From Lepus europaeus (lineage: Eukaryota > Chordata > Mammalia > Lagomorpha > Leporidae), in contig NC_084850.1 of the NCBI RefSeq assembly GCF_033115175.1, positions 101,929,439 to 101,993,438 on the forward strand: DNA of 64,000 bases. The letters run 5' to 3'. Below, one piece after another: positions 39,501-50,548 of the stretch. Below the pieces are notes generated by a model. That model did no database searches. It was given only the letters and a program-made list of their open reading frames with translations, and was not told the origin of the DNA. The position numbers were made by a program, and so were the translations under genes. Numbering within the stretch: the stretch's first letter is position 1; every line of letters starts with the position of its first letter.

Positions 39501-42500
39501 AAAGGTGCCCAGCTGTGCCTGCCATGCCCCCCCAAAAACCTCTCCCTCCCCCCATCCCCCACCCCAATGCAACCTCACCTGAGCACCTGCATTTCGTTCT
39601 TGAAGGCCTGGGCCTGCTCGGCTGTGGGCTGGGCCACCTTGAGCACCTTCACGGCCACGTCGCCGTGCCACCGTCCACGAAACACGGTGCCAAATGAGCC
39701 AGTCCCGATCCTCTTCAGCAGCTGCACCTCACTGGGGGGTACCTCCCAGTAATAGCCCGAGTCCCGGTACCCCAGGTTCTTCTGCGGGTCAGACAGGTGG
39801 CATCTGAAGGGCCTGGGGCCTGCCACGTCCCACATCCCACCTCCCATGTCCCACATCCCTCAGCCTGTGGTGCCCTCCAAAGGTTCCTCCTTGAACGTAC
39901 CACTTTCTTCTTGTCATCGGCTGTGGACTTCCGTTCTCGTTGCTCTGATGGTGACTTGGAATGTGGGGACTTCCTCCCCGAGGACATGCTGGCCGGGCTG
40001 GGGCTCCCCCGGGGGGCTCCATCACCACCACCTCTACCACCAGCAGCTGCAGTGTGGAGAGCATGAGTGGAGGCAGGTGGGAGTGGCAGGGGTGGGGGAG
40101 GGGCAGGGTATGGGTTTCACAGGGCTCACCATCAGTGCCGAAATTCTGGGCAGTGAGCTGAAAGAAGAGAGACAGGGGTCAAAGCGAGGATGTGGAGGCC
40201 AAGAGGAATGGTTCTCCCCTCTGCCCAGCATGCCCCTGGGCACCCACCTGCATGAGGCTGGAGTCCGTGGGGGCTGCGGTGCTGACCATGTGGACATTGG
40301 GAGTGGACGTGGAGCGGATGCGCTGAAGGGGGGCGTTGGCCGGGGCAGGGAAGGGGAAACGCTCCGGGTCACGGTGCTGGGTGCAGGAGCTGATGGGGGA
40401 AAGGCTGTGAAATCACTGTGGAATGAATCCAGGAACCAAGAGAGCTCCCTCCACCAGCAGACACCAGCTTCCCGCATCGCCCCACAATTCATTTGCTCCA
40501 GAGACATTTATTGAGTGCCTGCTGTGTGCCAGACACTGCCCCAGGAGGTAAAAGTAAAACTGTAAACACCACCAATAAAAGCTCTTGCTCTTCTGGGGCT
40601 GACATTCCAGTAGGGGCAGAGAGAAAATACAAAACAAAGAAATGCATAATATGCCACCCAGTGACAGGTGCAAGGAAGACAAAAAACAAAGCAAAAAAAA
40701 AAAGGAGACAGAAAGAGGCCCTGGGGGGTGGGAAGGGTAGGGAAAGAGCTAGGGACATAGCAAAGACAAGTTGCCAAAGGGGGAGGAGGGAAGAGGGTGA
40801 CACTATATAAATACATATTAGACAGGTTCTAGTAGACTAATATTAGATATGGTCTACTCAAATAGATTATGGATTACAGAACATGCATCATCTATAATGG
40901 AGTGGCAATGTTTAAAACTATACATAATGGAATGGTACATGTTATACATGTTACACACATTATCACATTATAAAAATATTTCTTAATGCCTATTTTCCTA
41001 AAATAAAATTCAAAGGAAATGCATCTACACACACCCATAATTACAAATAATACAATACCCTATCCTTACCTTTTTATATAAAAATATATGGTGCTCTCCA
41101 TTATATAAAAATATGATGCAACACAACACAGAATACAGTAACATAAATATGCCATATAAATATATACACATTACAAATTATATTAGAGTAACAACATATT
41201 TTATATAGATATATTATCATATTATAATACTTAACATCAAAGAGAAACGTGTATAAGGGAAGTAGCTTATGATAAAATAATATGTATTTTAAAGTGGGAA
41301 GGCTTGAGCATGGTTATAGTGGTAGAACAATTAACAGTGTAGTTACATGCTTATGAATATGCACAATTAATATTCAAAAGAATAGAATATTTACTCTATG
41401 CCAGATCCTGTTCTAATTAATCACTGGGCAAATCTTTTTTTTTAATTTTTTTTATTTTTTGACAGGCAGAGTGGACAGTGAGAGAGAGAGACAGAGAGAA
41501 AGGTCTTTCTTTGCCGTTGGTTCACCCTCCAATCGCCGCCACGGCTGGCGCGCTGTGGCTGGCGCACTGCGCTGATCCGATGGCAGGAGCCAGGTGCTTC
41601 TCCTGGTCTCCCATGGGGTGCAGGGCCCAAGCACTTGGGCCATCCTCCACTGCACTCCCGGGCCATAGCAGAGAGCTGGACTGGAAGAGGGGCAACCGGG
41701 ACAGAATCCGGTGCCCTGACCGGGACTAGAACCCGGTATGCCGGCGCCGTAAGGCGGAGGATTAGCCTAGTGAGCCGCGGCGCCAGCTTGGGCAAATCTT
41801 TAATTCATTTACTCCTCATAGTAGGACTCTATTTTGTAGAAACCCTCATTATCCCCTCTTTCCCAATGGGAAAACTGAGGCCCAAAGAGACGAGTGATTT
41901 GCCCAAGGTCATGCAGCTCCATGCCCTCACCTGCAGGTACTGAGTCCCTGCTTGTACACAAATGTATCAAGTAGGGCTTGTGGGGGTCCAGGGGCCCCCA
42001 GACCTTCTTGTGTAGTAGCCCTTGAGCTCAGGCATCCCTACCTGGGACCCTGGGGGGTGAGTGGCTCATTCAGGGGGCGGCTGGAGGGAGCCTCATGCTG
42101 CCTGGAGCTTCCGGACAAATCCTGGGTGCTGTGGTAGAACCTTGAGGGCATTCAGGGTGTAAAGCAAAGATGTGTGGGTCAGCTGTGCCTCCGGGCCTTG
42201 TGATGGGGCCTCCATCCTTCCCCTCCCCGCCCCACCCCCCAGCCAGGCTCACTGTCGGCGGCTGGTACTCATGTCCACACACACTGTGGGAACCTTGGAG
42301 GAACAATGCTGGTGGAACTTGTAGCCACAGGTTTGGCAGCGGAAACCATGGAACAGAAACTTAAGGCAGAAGTCACAGAACGCCAGGCTGAAGAAGGTCT
42401 TGCGCACCTGCCGCCACACAACAATGAAGTTTGAGGCCCGGTCAAGGGCCCTCCTCACCCCACCCCGCCTCAGCCTGCCCGACTGGTCCCCCTGCACTCA

Positions 42501-43663
42501 CAAAATTGTGCATGGTCAGCGGGACGTCTTCGAGGACCTCGACAATGAGCTCCTCGCCATCCAGGGGGGCGATGGCCGTGTCCCAGGCAGTGACTGTCTT
42601 TCGCCTGCAGGTGGCATGGAAGGGAATGACTGCTGGTGGGGGGGAACAGGAGCCGGGGGGAAGCAGGTTCCCCTCCTCCATCCCAAGGCCTTTTAAGCCT
42701 GCCATTCATGCAGTAATCCTGCTATGTTTAATTCTCATCACAGCAACTCTAGGATGGAGTCAAGCATGCTTGCCCCCATTTCACAGATGGAAGAACAGAT
42801 GCCAGAGGGAGTCAGTGACCTGCCCGGGGCCACAGGGTAAGGAGTCACAGAATGCCCTGAAGGGACCATGCTCCTCACCATGAGACAAGAAGAAAATGAG
42901 ACTAAACCACTACATCTCAGAAGTGCTAAGCTGCCCGGTGCTAGTTGAATAAAACCAATAAAACACGATGTGTGCACTGAAGAAGAAACCACGCAACCTC
43001 AGCACGCAGGAACGAGCAGAAGGCCAGAAAGGGCCAACTCATCAGAAAAGGGGAAACCGAGGAAAGACAGAATTGGGGACTCAATGAAATTTTTAAAGAA
43101 CGAGACAGGTGAACTCTGGGAGGAGCTGACGGAGCAGAGTGGGGGGCGGGGAGGACTCTGGGGCCCAGGGTAGAATGAGCTATGACCATAAAGGCCACTA
43201 AACTAATGAAATGACAGCAGGGCCACTGGCATTGTTTCACTGGATGAATGGAAGATGCCACAACAGACGAAGAAGGAGTGGGTGGGCGTGGGGCTGCCAC
43301 ACTTACCCCTTGATGAGTCGGTACACCACACAGCAGTCCTGATTGAGACCCCGCACTTTGAGGGCCTTGTCTAGAGAGTCGTAGACACTCATGCCATCCC
43401 GGACAGTTACCTGTGCATGTGCGTGCAGAAGCGAGTACCCTCAGCAGTCCACAGGGGTCCCAGGTGACGCAACCCTCTGCAGAGGCCGCCCCCGGGGCCC
43501 CACCACCCTCCCGATCTCCCACTGAGAACTGGGTTCAACCCCGGCCAGTCTCGCTGCTGTGACTCACCACCGTGCGTTGCTTGTTGGGCAGGTACACTTT
43601 CACGGTGCCCACTGCCCGGGACGGCTCGGCCCCGTTGGCAGGGGGACCTCGTGGCGGCTCCAT
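30583..43663 (-). CDS. ARAF: ARAF, serine/threonine kinase A-Raf (fifteen coding exons)
   Basis: RAS-activated kinase that phosphorylates MEK1/2 in the MAPK pathway. Minus-strand exons: 43663-43568, 43410-43307, 42604-42502, 42407-42253, 42140-42042, 40389-40248, 40157-40130, 40046-39901, 39781-39579, 33180-33004, 32922-32876, 32445-32327, 32094-31963, 31066-30932, 30717-30583. They total 1821 nt, or 606 residues plus stop, equal to human A-Raf. Domains: RAS-binding about 19-91; C1 zinc finger about 98-144 with its Cys/His ligands; 14-3-3 site RSTSTP (Ser214); kinase about 310-570 with GTGSFGTV, Lys336, HRD Asp429, DFG Asp447; C-terminal RSASEP (Ser582). The N-region SGYYWEV is present. Splice sites are GT/AG except the intron 32446-32875 (GT-GG). 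The 6.4-kb intron 33181-39578 carries an L1. No frame break found. Confidence 0.97.
31100..31955 (+). repeat. Degenerate repeat tract in an ARAF intron
   Basis: Loosely repeated blocks such as GGAGCTTAGGGCCTGGACAG (31309) and GGAGCTTGGGGCCTAGAAGT (31382), with TCTGGGGCCCAGAGAATTAT (31270), span most of the intron between coding exons 31963-32094 and 30932-31066. No transposon family was recognised. Confidence 0.5.
32446..32875 (-). other. ARAF: ARAF intron with GT-GG termini, U12-like
   Basis: Coding phase fixes the exon edges at 32876 and 32445. On the minus strand the intron opens GTATCTACC and ends TCTGGTGG before exon start ACATCTTCC. The final dinucleotide is GG, not AG. A minor-spliceosome branch motif, CCCTTGAC, sits just upstream (32454-32461), with its likely branch A opposite 32455, 10 nt from the exon. 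No upstream AG that I checked keeps the reading frame. Confidence 0.75.
33570..33830 (+). mobile_element. MIR SINE
   Basis: 'ACAGCCTTGGGGAAGACACT', 'TAACCTCTTTGGGCCTCATG', then 'CTACCTTATGAGGATG' and 'AAGGTGCTTAGCGCAGCGCT', standard MIR order. In the large ARAF intron. Confidence 0.82.
33844..34180 (+). mobile_element. C-repeat SINE, diverged
   Basis: Head 'GTGGGCACTGTGCCACAGAG', 'GAGACCTGGAGTGAATTCTG', CT-rich tail and AAAATAAATGAATAAAC. Antisense to ARAF. Confidence 0.78.
34440..38815 (+). mobile_element. L1 retrotransposon, 5'-truncated, sense, split by a SINE
   Basis: Covers the 3' part of the L1 endonuclease domain (34555-35250), reverse transcriptase (from about 35660) and the C-terminal part to an A-rich end near 38815. 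RT landmarks visible in different frames: [22 protein letters not shown], a FADE in place of the catalytic FADD near 36470. Frameshifts and stops throughout, so it is inactive. It lies antisense in the largest ARAF intron. Confidence 0.9.
36983..37302 (-). mobile_element. C-repeat SINE inserted in the L1
   Basis: Full copy ending 'GCCACAGCGCCGGCCC'. Flanks repeat CAAAATACCATAT (about 36966 and 37303), and the L1 text resumes in register after it. Confidence 0.93.
40495..40690 (-). mobile_element. Ancient mammalian interspersed repeat (same type as 18.2 kb)
   Basis: 'CATTTATTGAGTGCCTGCTG', 'TGTGCCAGACACTGCCCC' and 'GGGGCTGACATTCCAGTAGG'. In an ARAF intron. Confidence 0.6.
40800..41375. repeat. 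AT-rich low-complexity tract
   Basis: About 575 bp dominated by ATATAA, ACATTATA and TACACATTA-like words, in an ARAF intron. No coding or transposon signal seen. Confidence 0.6.
41375..41925 (-). mobile_element. MIR SINE, antisense, split by a C-repeat SINE
   Basis: Left part 'TTTACTCTATGCCAGATCCT'; right part 'TTAATTCATTTACTCCTCAT', 'GGGAAAACTGAGGCCCAAAG', 'TTGCCCAAGGTCATGCAGCT'. The halves join across the inserted SINE. Confidence 0.8.
41433..41790 (-). mobile_element. C-repeat SINE, second subfamily
   Basis: Has the 'GGGGCAACCGGGACAGAATC' body. Flanked by GGGCAAATCTT at 41426-41436 and 41790-41800, a clean target-site duplication within the MIR. Confidence 0.94.
42700..42850 (-). mobile_element. 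MIR fragment, antisense
   Basis: 'TTAATTCTCATCACAGCAAC', 'CCCATTTCACAGATGGAAGA', 'GACCTGCCCGGGGCCACAGG'. In an ARAF intron. Confidence 0.75.
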
Positions 43664-43722
43664 GGAGCCTAAGACTTTGTCAAGACGGGCTGAGGTGGTG
43701 TTGGGCAGGTGCCATGAGGCTC

Positions 43723-45084
43723 CTAGGAGGAGACAAACAAAGGAGGAATTCAGAAGTCTAGTGATGACAGTCGGAAAGCCACGTGGTCGGAGACAAAAAC
43801 AAAATTCCAACTCCAGGATCCCATTCCACTCTGCATACTCGTTTCACACAACAGCTGGAGGGAGTCTGTTAACACTGGAACTTCATCCAATCCCGCCTCC
43901 GCTCAGACTCTCCTTGGTGCTTATCTCAGCGTGCTGGGGTGCCGAGGGCTCAGGTTCACCGCACGGGGCACGGAGAGGAGGGACAGAGAAGCAGGGAACA
44001 CTCTGCAAAGAGGCACACTCTGTGCTGGGACTGATGGAGGAGTCAGCCCACACTGCACTGGGGGTGCCAGAAGTATAATGGCCATGAACAGGTTGTTCAG
44101 GCTTTCTGATGGAGAGGGGTGGTTACCAGGTACCATGCTGAGGGGGGAAACGAGGCTCCTGGTACCGCCCTCAGTTTGGGTAGAAGGCAGGCTGCACCAA
44201 GCTGTGTTGGCAAAGGACACCGTGGACATCCCTAAGCACTGGGGTGCAATGTGGATGGCAGCATCACACAGACACTGTGTTAGGGAGCTAGGAGAGGTCA
44301 CCAGGCCCAGATCAGCAGTGCACACAGGAATCAGCAGACACTATGCTGATGGGCATTTAATAAGGGCCACTAGGGACTGTCATGGAGACAGGGGTGGATC
44401 TCAGGGGCCGGCAGACATCGGGCCAAACACCAGTGGTAGTGGTGGGCGCACCACACGTTGTCCTGAGGAAAGGGAAAGGGAAGGTAATGGAAGGGAAGGT
44501 GACAAAAATAGAGGTGAGGTGGGGGACGGGAGGGGGCTCCAAAATTCTCTCGATAGCTAATGAGGGGTCACAGACACATGACTGGTACAAACCGAGTGGG
44601 CAATTCACGGAAGGAGATTGGGGAGGATTAAGGATGGGAAATGGGGGACTCCTCTTGATATTCCCTTGGAGGTCAGGCAGTGATCCAGAATAAGAACACT
44701 AGGGAATGAGCCGCAACTCCATGCACTCCCTGGAGCTGGTAACAAAAGGTCATCGCACCCCTTAAGAGGTTAAGACACAACCCAGGAACCAGGTACCCCA
44801 GACCCCACTCGGCCTGGTCCCGCCTCCAAAAGGGTTCCAGGCTCTGCGCAGGCGCGCTGGCACTCGCGGCGGGCGAAACCATCACGACTGCCTTGCTCCT
44901 GTCTTATCCACCCTACCCCCGCTGTCTACTATGGTCTCGCCCCGGGTCAAACCACTCCTCCGGTTCCGGGCGGGGGGCGCCGTGGCCCAGGCGCAGCCAT
45001 CCTGGAGCTGAGTTTTTGGCCCGGGCGCCCTGCCCGTGTCTGGCGGTCGCTCCAACAACCGAACCCTGTCGGACCCGCCCTCAC
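43723..45084 (-). other. ARAF: ARAF intron 1, nothing else assignable
   Basis: Lies between the noncoding first exon and the ATG exon, which starts at 43722 after a CTCCTAG acceptor. No SINE, L1 or exon was recognised inside. Confidence 0.8.
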
Positions 45085-45170
45085 CTGTCACGCCGCTACA
45101 GCCGCCGCCGCCTCCATCTTGGGCCTGTCTTCTTGGTTCCTCACACAATCCGCCTCCACCACCCCTCGGA
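45085..45170 (-). other. ARAF: ARAF noncoding exon 1 (5' edge estimated)
   Basis: The minus strand carries a GCGGCG-rich leader ending GCGTGACAG followed by donor GTGAGGGC (intron from 45084). It contains a complete short upstream reading frame (45117-45088). Confidence 0.75.
45088..45117 (-). other. ARAF upstream open reading frame, nine codons
   Basis: ATG in context CCAAGATGG, nine codons reading MEAAAAVAA, then TGA, all inside exon 1. It could reduce or regulate initiation at the main ATG. This role is inferred. Confidence 0.6.
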
Positions 45171-45174
45171 TTTT

Positions 45175-45230
45175 CTCCATTGGCTCTGCGGGACTCGGCC
45201 CTCCATTTTTATTGGATTAGCGTCACGCCT
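45175..45230 (-). promoter_or_regulatory. ARAF: ARAF core promoter: two CCAAT boxes and a CRE half-site
   Basis: CCAAT on the minus strand at 45179-45183 and 45211-45215, plus TGACG at 45221-45225. Spacing to exon 1 suits a proximal promoter. Confidence 0.65.
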
Positions 45231-45369
45231 GTCAAGTCAGAACGACGGAATGTGGGTTGTGTTCCGGATTAGGAGGGGCCGCTTGAAACGTCAGGGTCTG
45301 GGGCAAATTCACTCCAGCGGACTCGCGCAAGCGCAGCCAGGAGTGGGGAGTGCGTGCCAAGGGCTTTAA

Positions 45370-46520
45370 CCCCAATCTTGCCATGCAGGAATAAACCAGA
45401 GCTTTTTTTTTTTTCCGGTCATTTGGGCGCAGACTTTAAAGGTTTCAGAAAATGGGTCAGGAAATCCTTAAGCAAAGTTTTTGGGACAATACTCTAAGCA
45501 CCGTTTTAGGGTTTTCCTGTGTCTCAGTTTTACTGTCTTTGAAATGGGCTCGAGTCAAACCAAATGACCTACGACGTCTGGGAGACTGTAGTTATAGTTC
45601 CTAGCCTTTGATAATAGTAGGTCTGTGGCGTGGCTGCGGCTGGGGGGTTCAAAGGCTCTTGGGCGACCCGCTGTTTTGGGAAACGTAAACACGAGTCCTA
45701 GGCAGCCAGGGAGGTCTCCATCCCGTTTGCCACCCTTTGAAGCTTAGAGCATTTCCTTTAGAAAACTTGTAAATAGTTTCCCTGTCCCTTTGAGATGTCT
45801 GTAAATCTTTTGAAAAGCTTGCTAGGCCTCTTGCGGGTTGTACAATCCCGGAATGTTTTTCTTAAGGGCCTGGGAGCCATCTCCTTGAAATGTAAACACT
45901 CAGGAAAGTAACATCCCTAAGCTCCTAGTCTTCCTGGGAATTTGGTCTACGTGACTGGCACCAAGTCGGTACCCGCTTGTCACAGAGCTTCAGTCTGCTT
46001 CTGGATAAAGGCAATAAGCTAAAGCAGCCGGCCACCCTAATGACCAGGTGAATGAGCGAGCAACTGTGCATACCAAATCGTGCTGTGGAATTTCCTTCCT
46101 TGAGGACAAGTTCCTGGTTATTTTGAGAACATGGGTGTGATGGGTTGTATCTGCCTTCGAAATCTCTCTAGCGGATTGCTTGCGATGTGCATCGCAGTCC
46201 GGCTTAATGTTTATTCAAAAATAAAACGTTCTCATTCTTTTCTACCTTTCTGGAGAGTTTGCACTGGATTGGCAAGAGCTTTTTTTTTTTTTTCTTTTTT
46301 AATTGTTTCCCCCAAAGTCTGAATGTCCTATTGTGTTTGAAATGACTATATCCTCCTGTTTGGAGAGTCGTCCCTTGTCCGGCAATGAAATGGAAAGACT
46401 GAAGGAAGGTCACTGGGTGTGGGTGTGTGGGGGACAGGACGGGGAGGGGTTCAACACGTTTTGATATGTATTTACCGAGTGCTTTCTCTGCCTGTAAGGA
46501 AACAGAAGTTCTGCTGAGTG
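45370..46520. other. Upstream flank of ARAF, nothing assignable
   Basis: Unique-looking sequence, with T-rich runs near 45401 and 46279. No SINE and no coding signal. Confidence 0.5.
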
Positions 46521-46529
46521 GGCTGTCTT

Positions 46530-47580
46530 ATAACTTTCATTGGCCCTCCCCCATTTTCCTAGTTGGATCTTTGAAAACAGTGCGGCACCTTCGTGTGAAC
46601 ATAGACCTACCATGTGATCCAGCAACCTCACTCCTATTATGTACTCCAGAGAAATGAGAGCACACGTCCAGTGGTGTGCTAATGTATATTTAACAACCGG
46701 CTTTCCAGGAGGAAAGCAAGCTCTATTTTATAGCAGTTGCCAATTGTGTGAACTAACGACTCCTACCATGACTTATTTCAAGCTACTGATACGACACCAT
46801 TGAACCAGAGAAGGGCAAAATTGGCTCCAGTGAGTCGGCCACAGGGTGCTACTGCAATATGAGCAGACAGGAACTTGTGTATGAATGTTCACATTAGCTG
46901 TTCACAACAACAACAAACAACAACAACTGGAAACAGCCTGGGTGTCCAACGACAGAACCGACAAAGAAACACAACAATGGGATAATGAAATATCATTCGG
47001 CAATGAAAGGGAACTGACTACAGATTACAGTTTGGCTCAGAACAGTGAGCCAAAGCAAATATCTTTTCTTTTTTTTAAGATTTATTTATTTATTTATTTG
47101 AGAGGCAGAGTGAGAGAGAGAGAGAGAGAGGTCTTCCATCCATTGGTTCACTCTCTGAATAGCCGCAATGGCTGGAAGCTGGGCCGATCTGCAGCCAGGA
47201 GACAGGAGTCTCCTCCAGGCATCCCATGCGGATGCAGAGGCCCAAGTACTTGAGCCATCTTCTGCTGCTTTCCCAGGCTAATTAGCAGGCAGCTGGATCA
47301 GAAGAGGAGCAGCTGTGACTGGAAGCAGTGCCCATAAGGGATGCTGGGGCTGCAGGCAGAGGCTTAGCCTACTATGCCACAGCGCCAGCCCCAAATCTCT
47401 TTTCTTTACAAGTCCTTCAGTCTCAAGTATTCAGTTATAGCAACAGAAAACTAAGACTGGCTTGATGAAAATTTAGAGGTGATTGGACTATCCTGTGTGC
47501 ACTTGTCAGCATTCATGGAATTACAGTCTGAAAATGGGTGTGTATGGTATGTAAAATATACCTCAAAAATGCATGGCAAA
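46530..47580 (+). mobile_element. Old L1 3' end, sense, interrupted
   Basis: 'ACCATGTGATCCAGCAACCT', 'GAAACAGCCTGGGTGTCCAA', 'GAAATATCATTCGGCAATGA' and the terminal 'GTAAAATATACCTC' are L1 3' landmarks in order. Other sequence at about 46680-46800 and the SINE at 47068 interrupt it. Confidence 0.7.
47068..47392 (-). mobile_element. C-repeat SINE
   Basis: Full length, head 'GCCACAGCGCCAGCCCC'. Flanks AAATATCTTTTCTT and AAATCTCTTTTCTT are a near-perfect target-site duplication. Confidence 0.92.
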
Positions 47581-47651
47581 AATGACTTCATATATAATTC
47601 TAAACATTTTGATTTCTTACAAATTCTTGTTGGTTAGAGAATTAAAATCTT

Positions 47652-47945
47652 GGGGTGAATGTTTGACATGGTAGTTAAGTGGCTGCTTAGAACACTCAAA
47701 TCCTGTATCAGAGTGCCTGGATTCAAGTCCCACCTCGGCTTCCAATTCCAGCTTCCTGCTAATGGACATCCTGGGAAGCAGCAGGTGATAGCTCCAAGTA
47801 CTTGGGTCCCTGTCTAGTGAGAGACGCAGATTGAGTTCCGGGCTGCTGATTTCAGCTTGGCCCAGCCCTGGCTATTGTGGGTATCCCTCCAACCAGCAAA
47901 TGGGAGACCTCTCTCTCCACCCTCATTCAAATAAAATTTAAAATG
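47652..47945 (+). mobile_element. C-repeat SINE, diverged
   Basis: 'ATGTTTGACATGGTAGTTAA', 'GTGCCTGGATTCAAGTCCCA', ending TCAAATAAAATTTA. Confidence 0.78.
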
Positions 47946-47949
47946 CTGA

Positions 47950-48144
47950 AAAATTGAAAAGCAAGAAAGAAAAAAAAATTCTTTTCTGAAATTCAGTCCC
48001 TAGTCCCCTAAAGCTCCGTCTGCCAGTGCAGGAGTTCTGGGGGCCACTACTGTTGGGAAAGAAGAGACATGAAGAAGCCACAGCCAGACCAGGTTTATTC
48101 AGATTAAAGCCTGGGAGGGGCTTACTCCCAGGTGAACGCACAGC

Positions 48145-48175
<31 letters not shown>

Positions 48176-48930
48176 CCTCCCTTACAGACTAGCTGTTTAT
48201 ACAGTACGAAGTGTCTGCTGTCATGTAGGTGAGAGGTCAAGAGATCAATATGGATCTAAGGCTTGGACACAAAGCTCTAGTGAGGAGCTCCAAGATGTTT
48301 CAATATTATTTAAATTTGCCTTTAAAATTCATTTTCTGGGCAGTGTTTGAAGACAGACTTCTGGCTCCATTGCCCAATGTTTACAAAAAGGGCAAAACCC
48401 TAGCACAAGCTCCTTGCACAGCATGCTGGGTGAGGTGGAAAGGTGGGAGATGTGAAGCCTACCCAAAGGCAATCCTGTTTCCCCCAAGGACTCCTAGATT
48501 CACCAAACCCATCTTAACTGGTAGGAGGTCAGGCAAATACCTCATAGTTATGAGAAAGACATGAAGACTTTAAAAATATTTGGATTTTTGTCACCATCAT
48601 CATCATCATATTTTAAACCATCAGAAGATCTATGCATTAACATTAAAGCTGGAAGTAGCTGGTTATGGTTTTCTGACATCCTCCTCCTAATTATCCACCT
48701 AGAAACTTTTAAAGATTTTAAAGTGGTTGTTGGTTTTTACTATTGTTACTTTTCAATTCTGAGAAACGGGCCTGACATTTTTTTTAAAAAAAACCTCAAG
48801 CGTTCACCAACCTCAAGCGTTCACCAACTGCTGTTGTAATGCTACCCATTTTTCAGACGCGGAAAGTGAGGCTGGGGCTGCCCTAACCAGAAGACACAAG
48901 AGAGATTGCTTCAGAAACTCAAGTCTGATA
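47950..48930. other. Unassigned sequence with a (GA)n tract
   Basis: No gene recognised. A GA run lies at 48145-48172, a short CATCAT run near 48594, and a 17-bp tandem duplication at about 48797. Possibly part of an LTR, but I see no decisive ends. Confidence 0.4.
48797..48832. repeat. 17-bp tandem duplication
   Basis: CCTCAAGCGTTCACCAA occurs twice back to back. Confidence 0.9.
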
Positions 48931-49089
48931 AAAAGTGTTTAACAACGATGGGGGCCGGAGCACCTCCTTAAAGGATCTCACATCCGCCCCAGCAGTGCTG
49001 CGTGCGGGAAGACCTGCTCTAAAACATGCCCTCGCACTTCCCAGTGCCTCCCGCTGTGGCTGCCTGGAGAACGCCATCTCTGCTACCCT

Positions 49090-49375
49090 CCCTCGGCTAC
49101 CCAATCTGGGGGAGATGAGCCCACAGATACTTTTGCCTGAGACTGCAAGTCTGACTCGGTGTCCTCAAAGATTGGCTTCCTCGGCCAACCCAGCCAATTG
49201 CAGAATCCGCTTTCGACTCCAGCCCCTGACAGGCAGCTGGGTTAGCCAATGGCAGCGAAAGGCAGGCTGTGCGCTGCGGACGACATTGATAGGCTCTATC
49301 TCAGCTGCAGAACAATTAATGTGCCAATTGAGGGCCAGAGGCGGTAGGCTTATGAGCCTTCCCAGCCAATGGAAG
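49090..49375 (+). promoter_or_regulatory. Cluster of CCAAT boxes, possible unannotated promoter
   Basis: CCAAT at 49101, 49194, 49246, 49324 and 49366 on the plus strand and one inverted at 49171, within 270 bp of repeat-free sequence. Three read GCCAAT[GT]G, the NF-Y type. No TATA box or gene was identified nearby. Confidence 0.45.
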
Positions 49376-50245
49376 GTGATATGGCTTTGAGGAGTGCAAC
49401 AAAATGACAATTTAAGATCACTTTTAAATTTCTGGTAATAACAGAGTAACACTGTTTTATCTGAAACCTTAAAAGCAGAGTATGAAACTTTCTGCTTCTG
49501 GATTTTCCTTGAAGAGATTTTTAATACAGTCCAGGGTTCAGAAGTGTGGGAAATTAACGAGTGACCCTAACCACCACTTTTAACTTTAATTTTCTTTATG
49601 AAAAGCTCTTTCTTAAAATGTAATTTCTTAAAGTGTACTAAGCAGTAATTTGAATTTGCCATCCATCCTGACGTTCCAAATTGATGAACAACACACAGTT
49701 AAGCAGGCCGGGTTCTGTTGCTGTAAATTAAATTTTTAAGGTTCATTATACACACTATATGGCAGCGTCCCTATTTCCATGAAATTAAATAAAAGTGCAG
49801 GTTTGTATGTTTTCTATTCCCAAACCGAAGGATGTAATGAAGGGGAAAATGATCAAATCAAATAATAGTCCTATAATTTTATTAGCAAAGATTTACTTAG
49901 TGAGGAAAATCTTGGCTAACTATGACTGTTACTTCATAATAAAGTAAAACTCAAGTATGAAAATATTTAATAACCAAGCAAAGGGATCAGTATAAACCTA
50001 CAAATTCTGCGAAATGGAGCCTACCTTTGAGATACCATGGATAGTGATAGACACCTCTAGCCTCTGGGAAGGATTGCAATTCATTATGGTCATCAATTAT
50101 TTTTAAATTGTAGTTAAATTAACTAATTTTAAAAAGCAGAAGTAATTGCCCCAAGGCAGTGATTGAAGAACGTGTACTTTTGGTTCTGATCAGAAATTGA
50201 TTTTGTAAAAATGTTCTCAAGGTCAACACATTTATTTCTCTCTAA
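49376..50245. other. AT-rich intergenic sequence, nothing assignable
   Basis: No open frame of note, no recognised repeat. Possibly old L1 or DNA-transposon debris. Confidence 0.4.
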
Positions 50246-50249
50246 AAAA

Positions 50250-50548
50250 AGATTTTTAAAAAATATTTATTTTTATTTATTTGGGAGACAAAAGAGAGGC
50301 AGACAGAGATATTCCATCCATTGGTTCAGTCTCCTAATGCCCATAACAGTCAGGGCTGGCCCAGATTGAAGCCCCGGGGCCAAGAACTCAATCCAGGTTT
50401 CCCATGTGGGTAGCAGAGACCCAAGTACTTGAACTATCACCTGGTGTCTCCCAGGGGGCGCATTGGTAGGAAGCTGGAATTTGAAATGGAACCAGGACCC
50501 AAACTCAGGCTCTGTAATGTAGGATGCAGACATCCCAAGAGGCATCTT
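50250..50548 (-). mobile_element. C-repeat SINE, diverged
   Basis: Tail TATTTATTTTTATTTATTTG, body 'GGGTAGCAGAGACCCAAGTA', box B region 'GGACCCAAACTCAGGC'. Confidence 0.78.

Larger units (their letters stand above)
44815..45360. promoter_or_regulatory. ARAF: CpG-rich island at the ARAF 5' end
   Basis: CG dinucleotides become frequent here (e.g. around 44845-44880, 44960-45110), unlike the surrounding sequence. Typical of a housekeeping promoter. No TATA box seen. Confidence 0.75.

Noticed and set aside
48935..49390. 151-codon open frame as a protein gene
   Set aside because: No family resemblance or splice context. Kept only as a possible promoter because of the CCAAT cluster.
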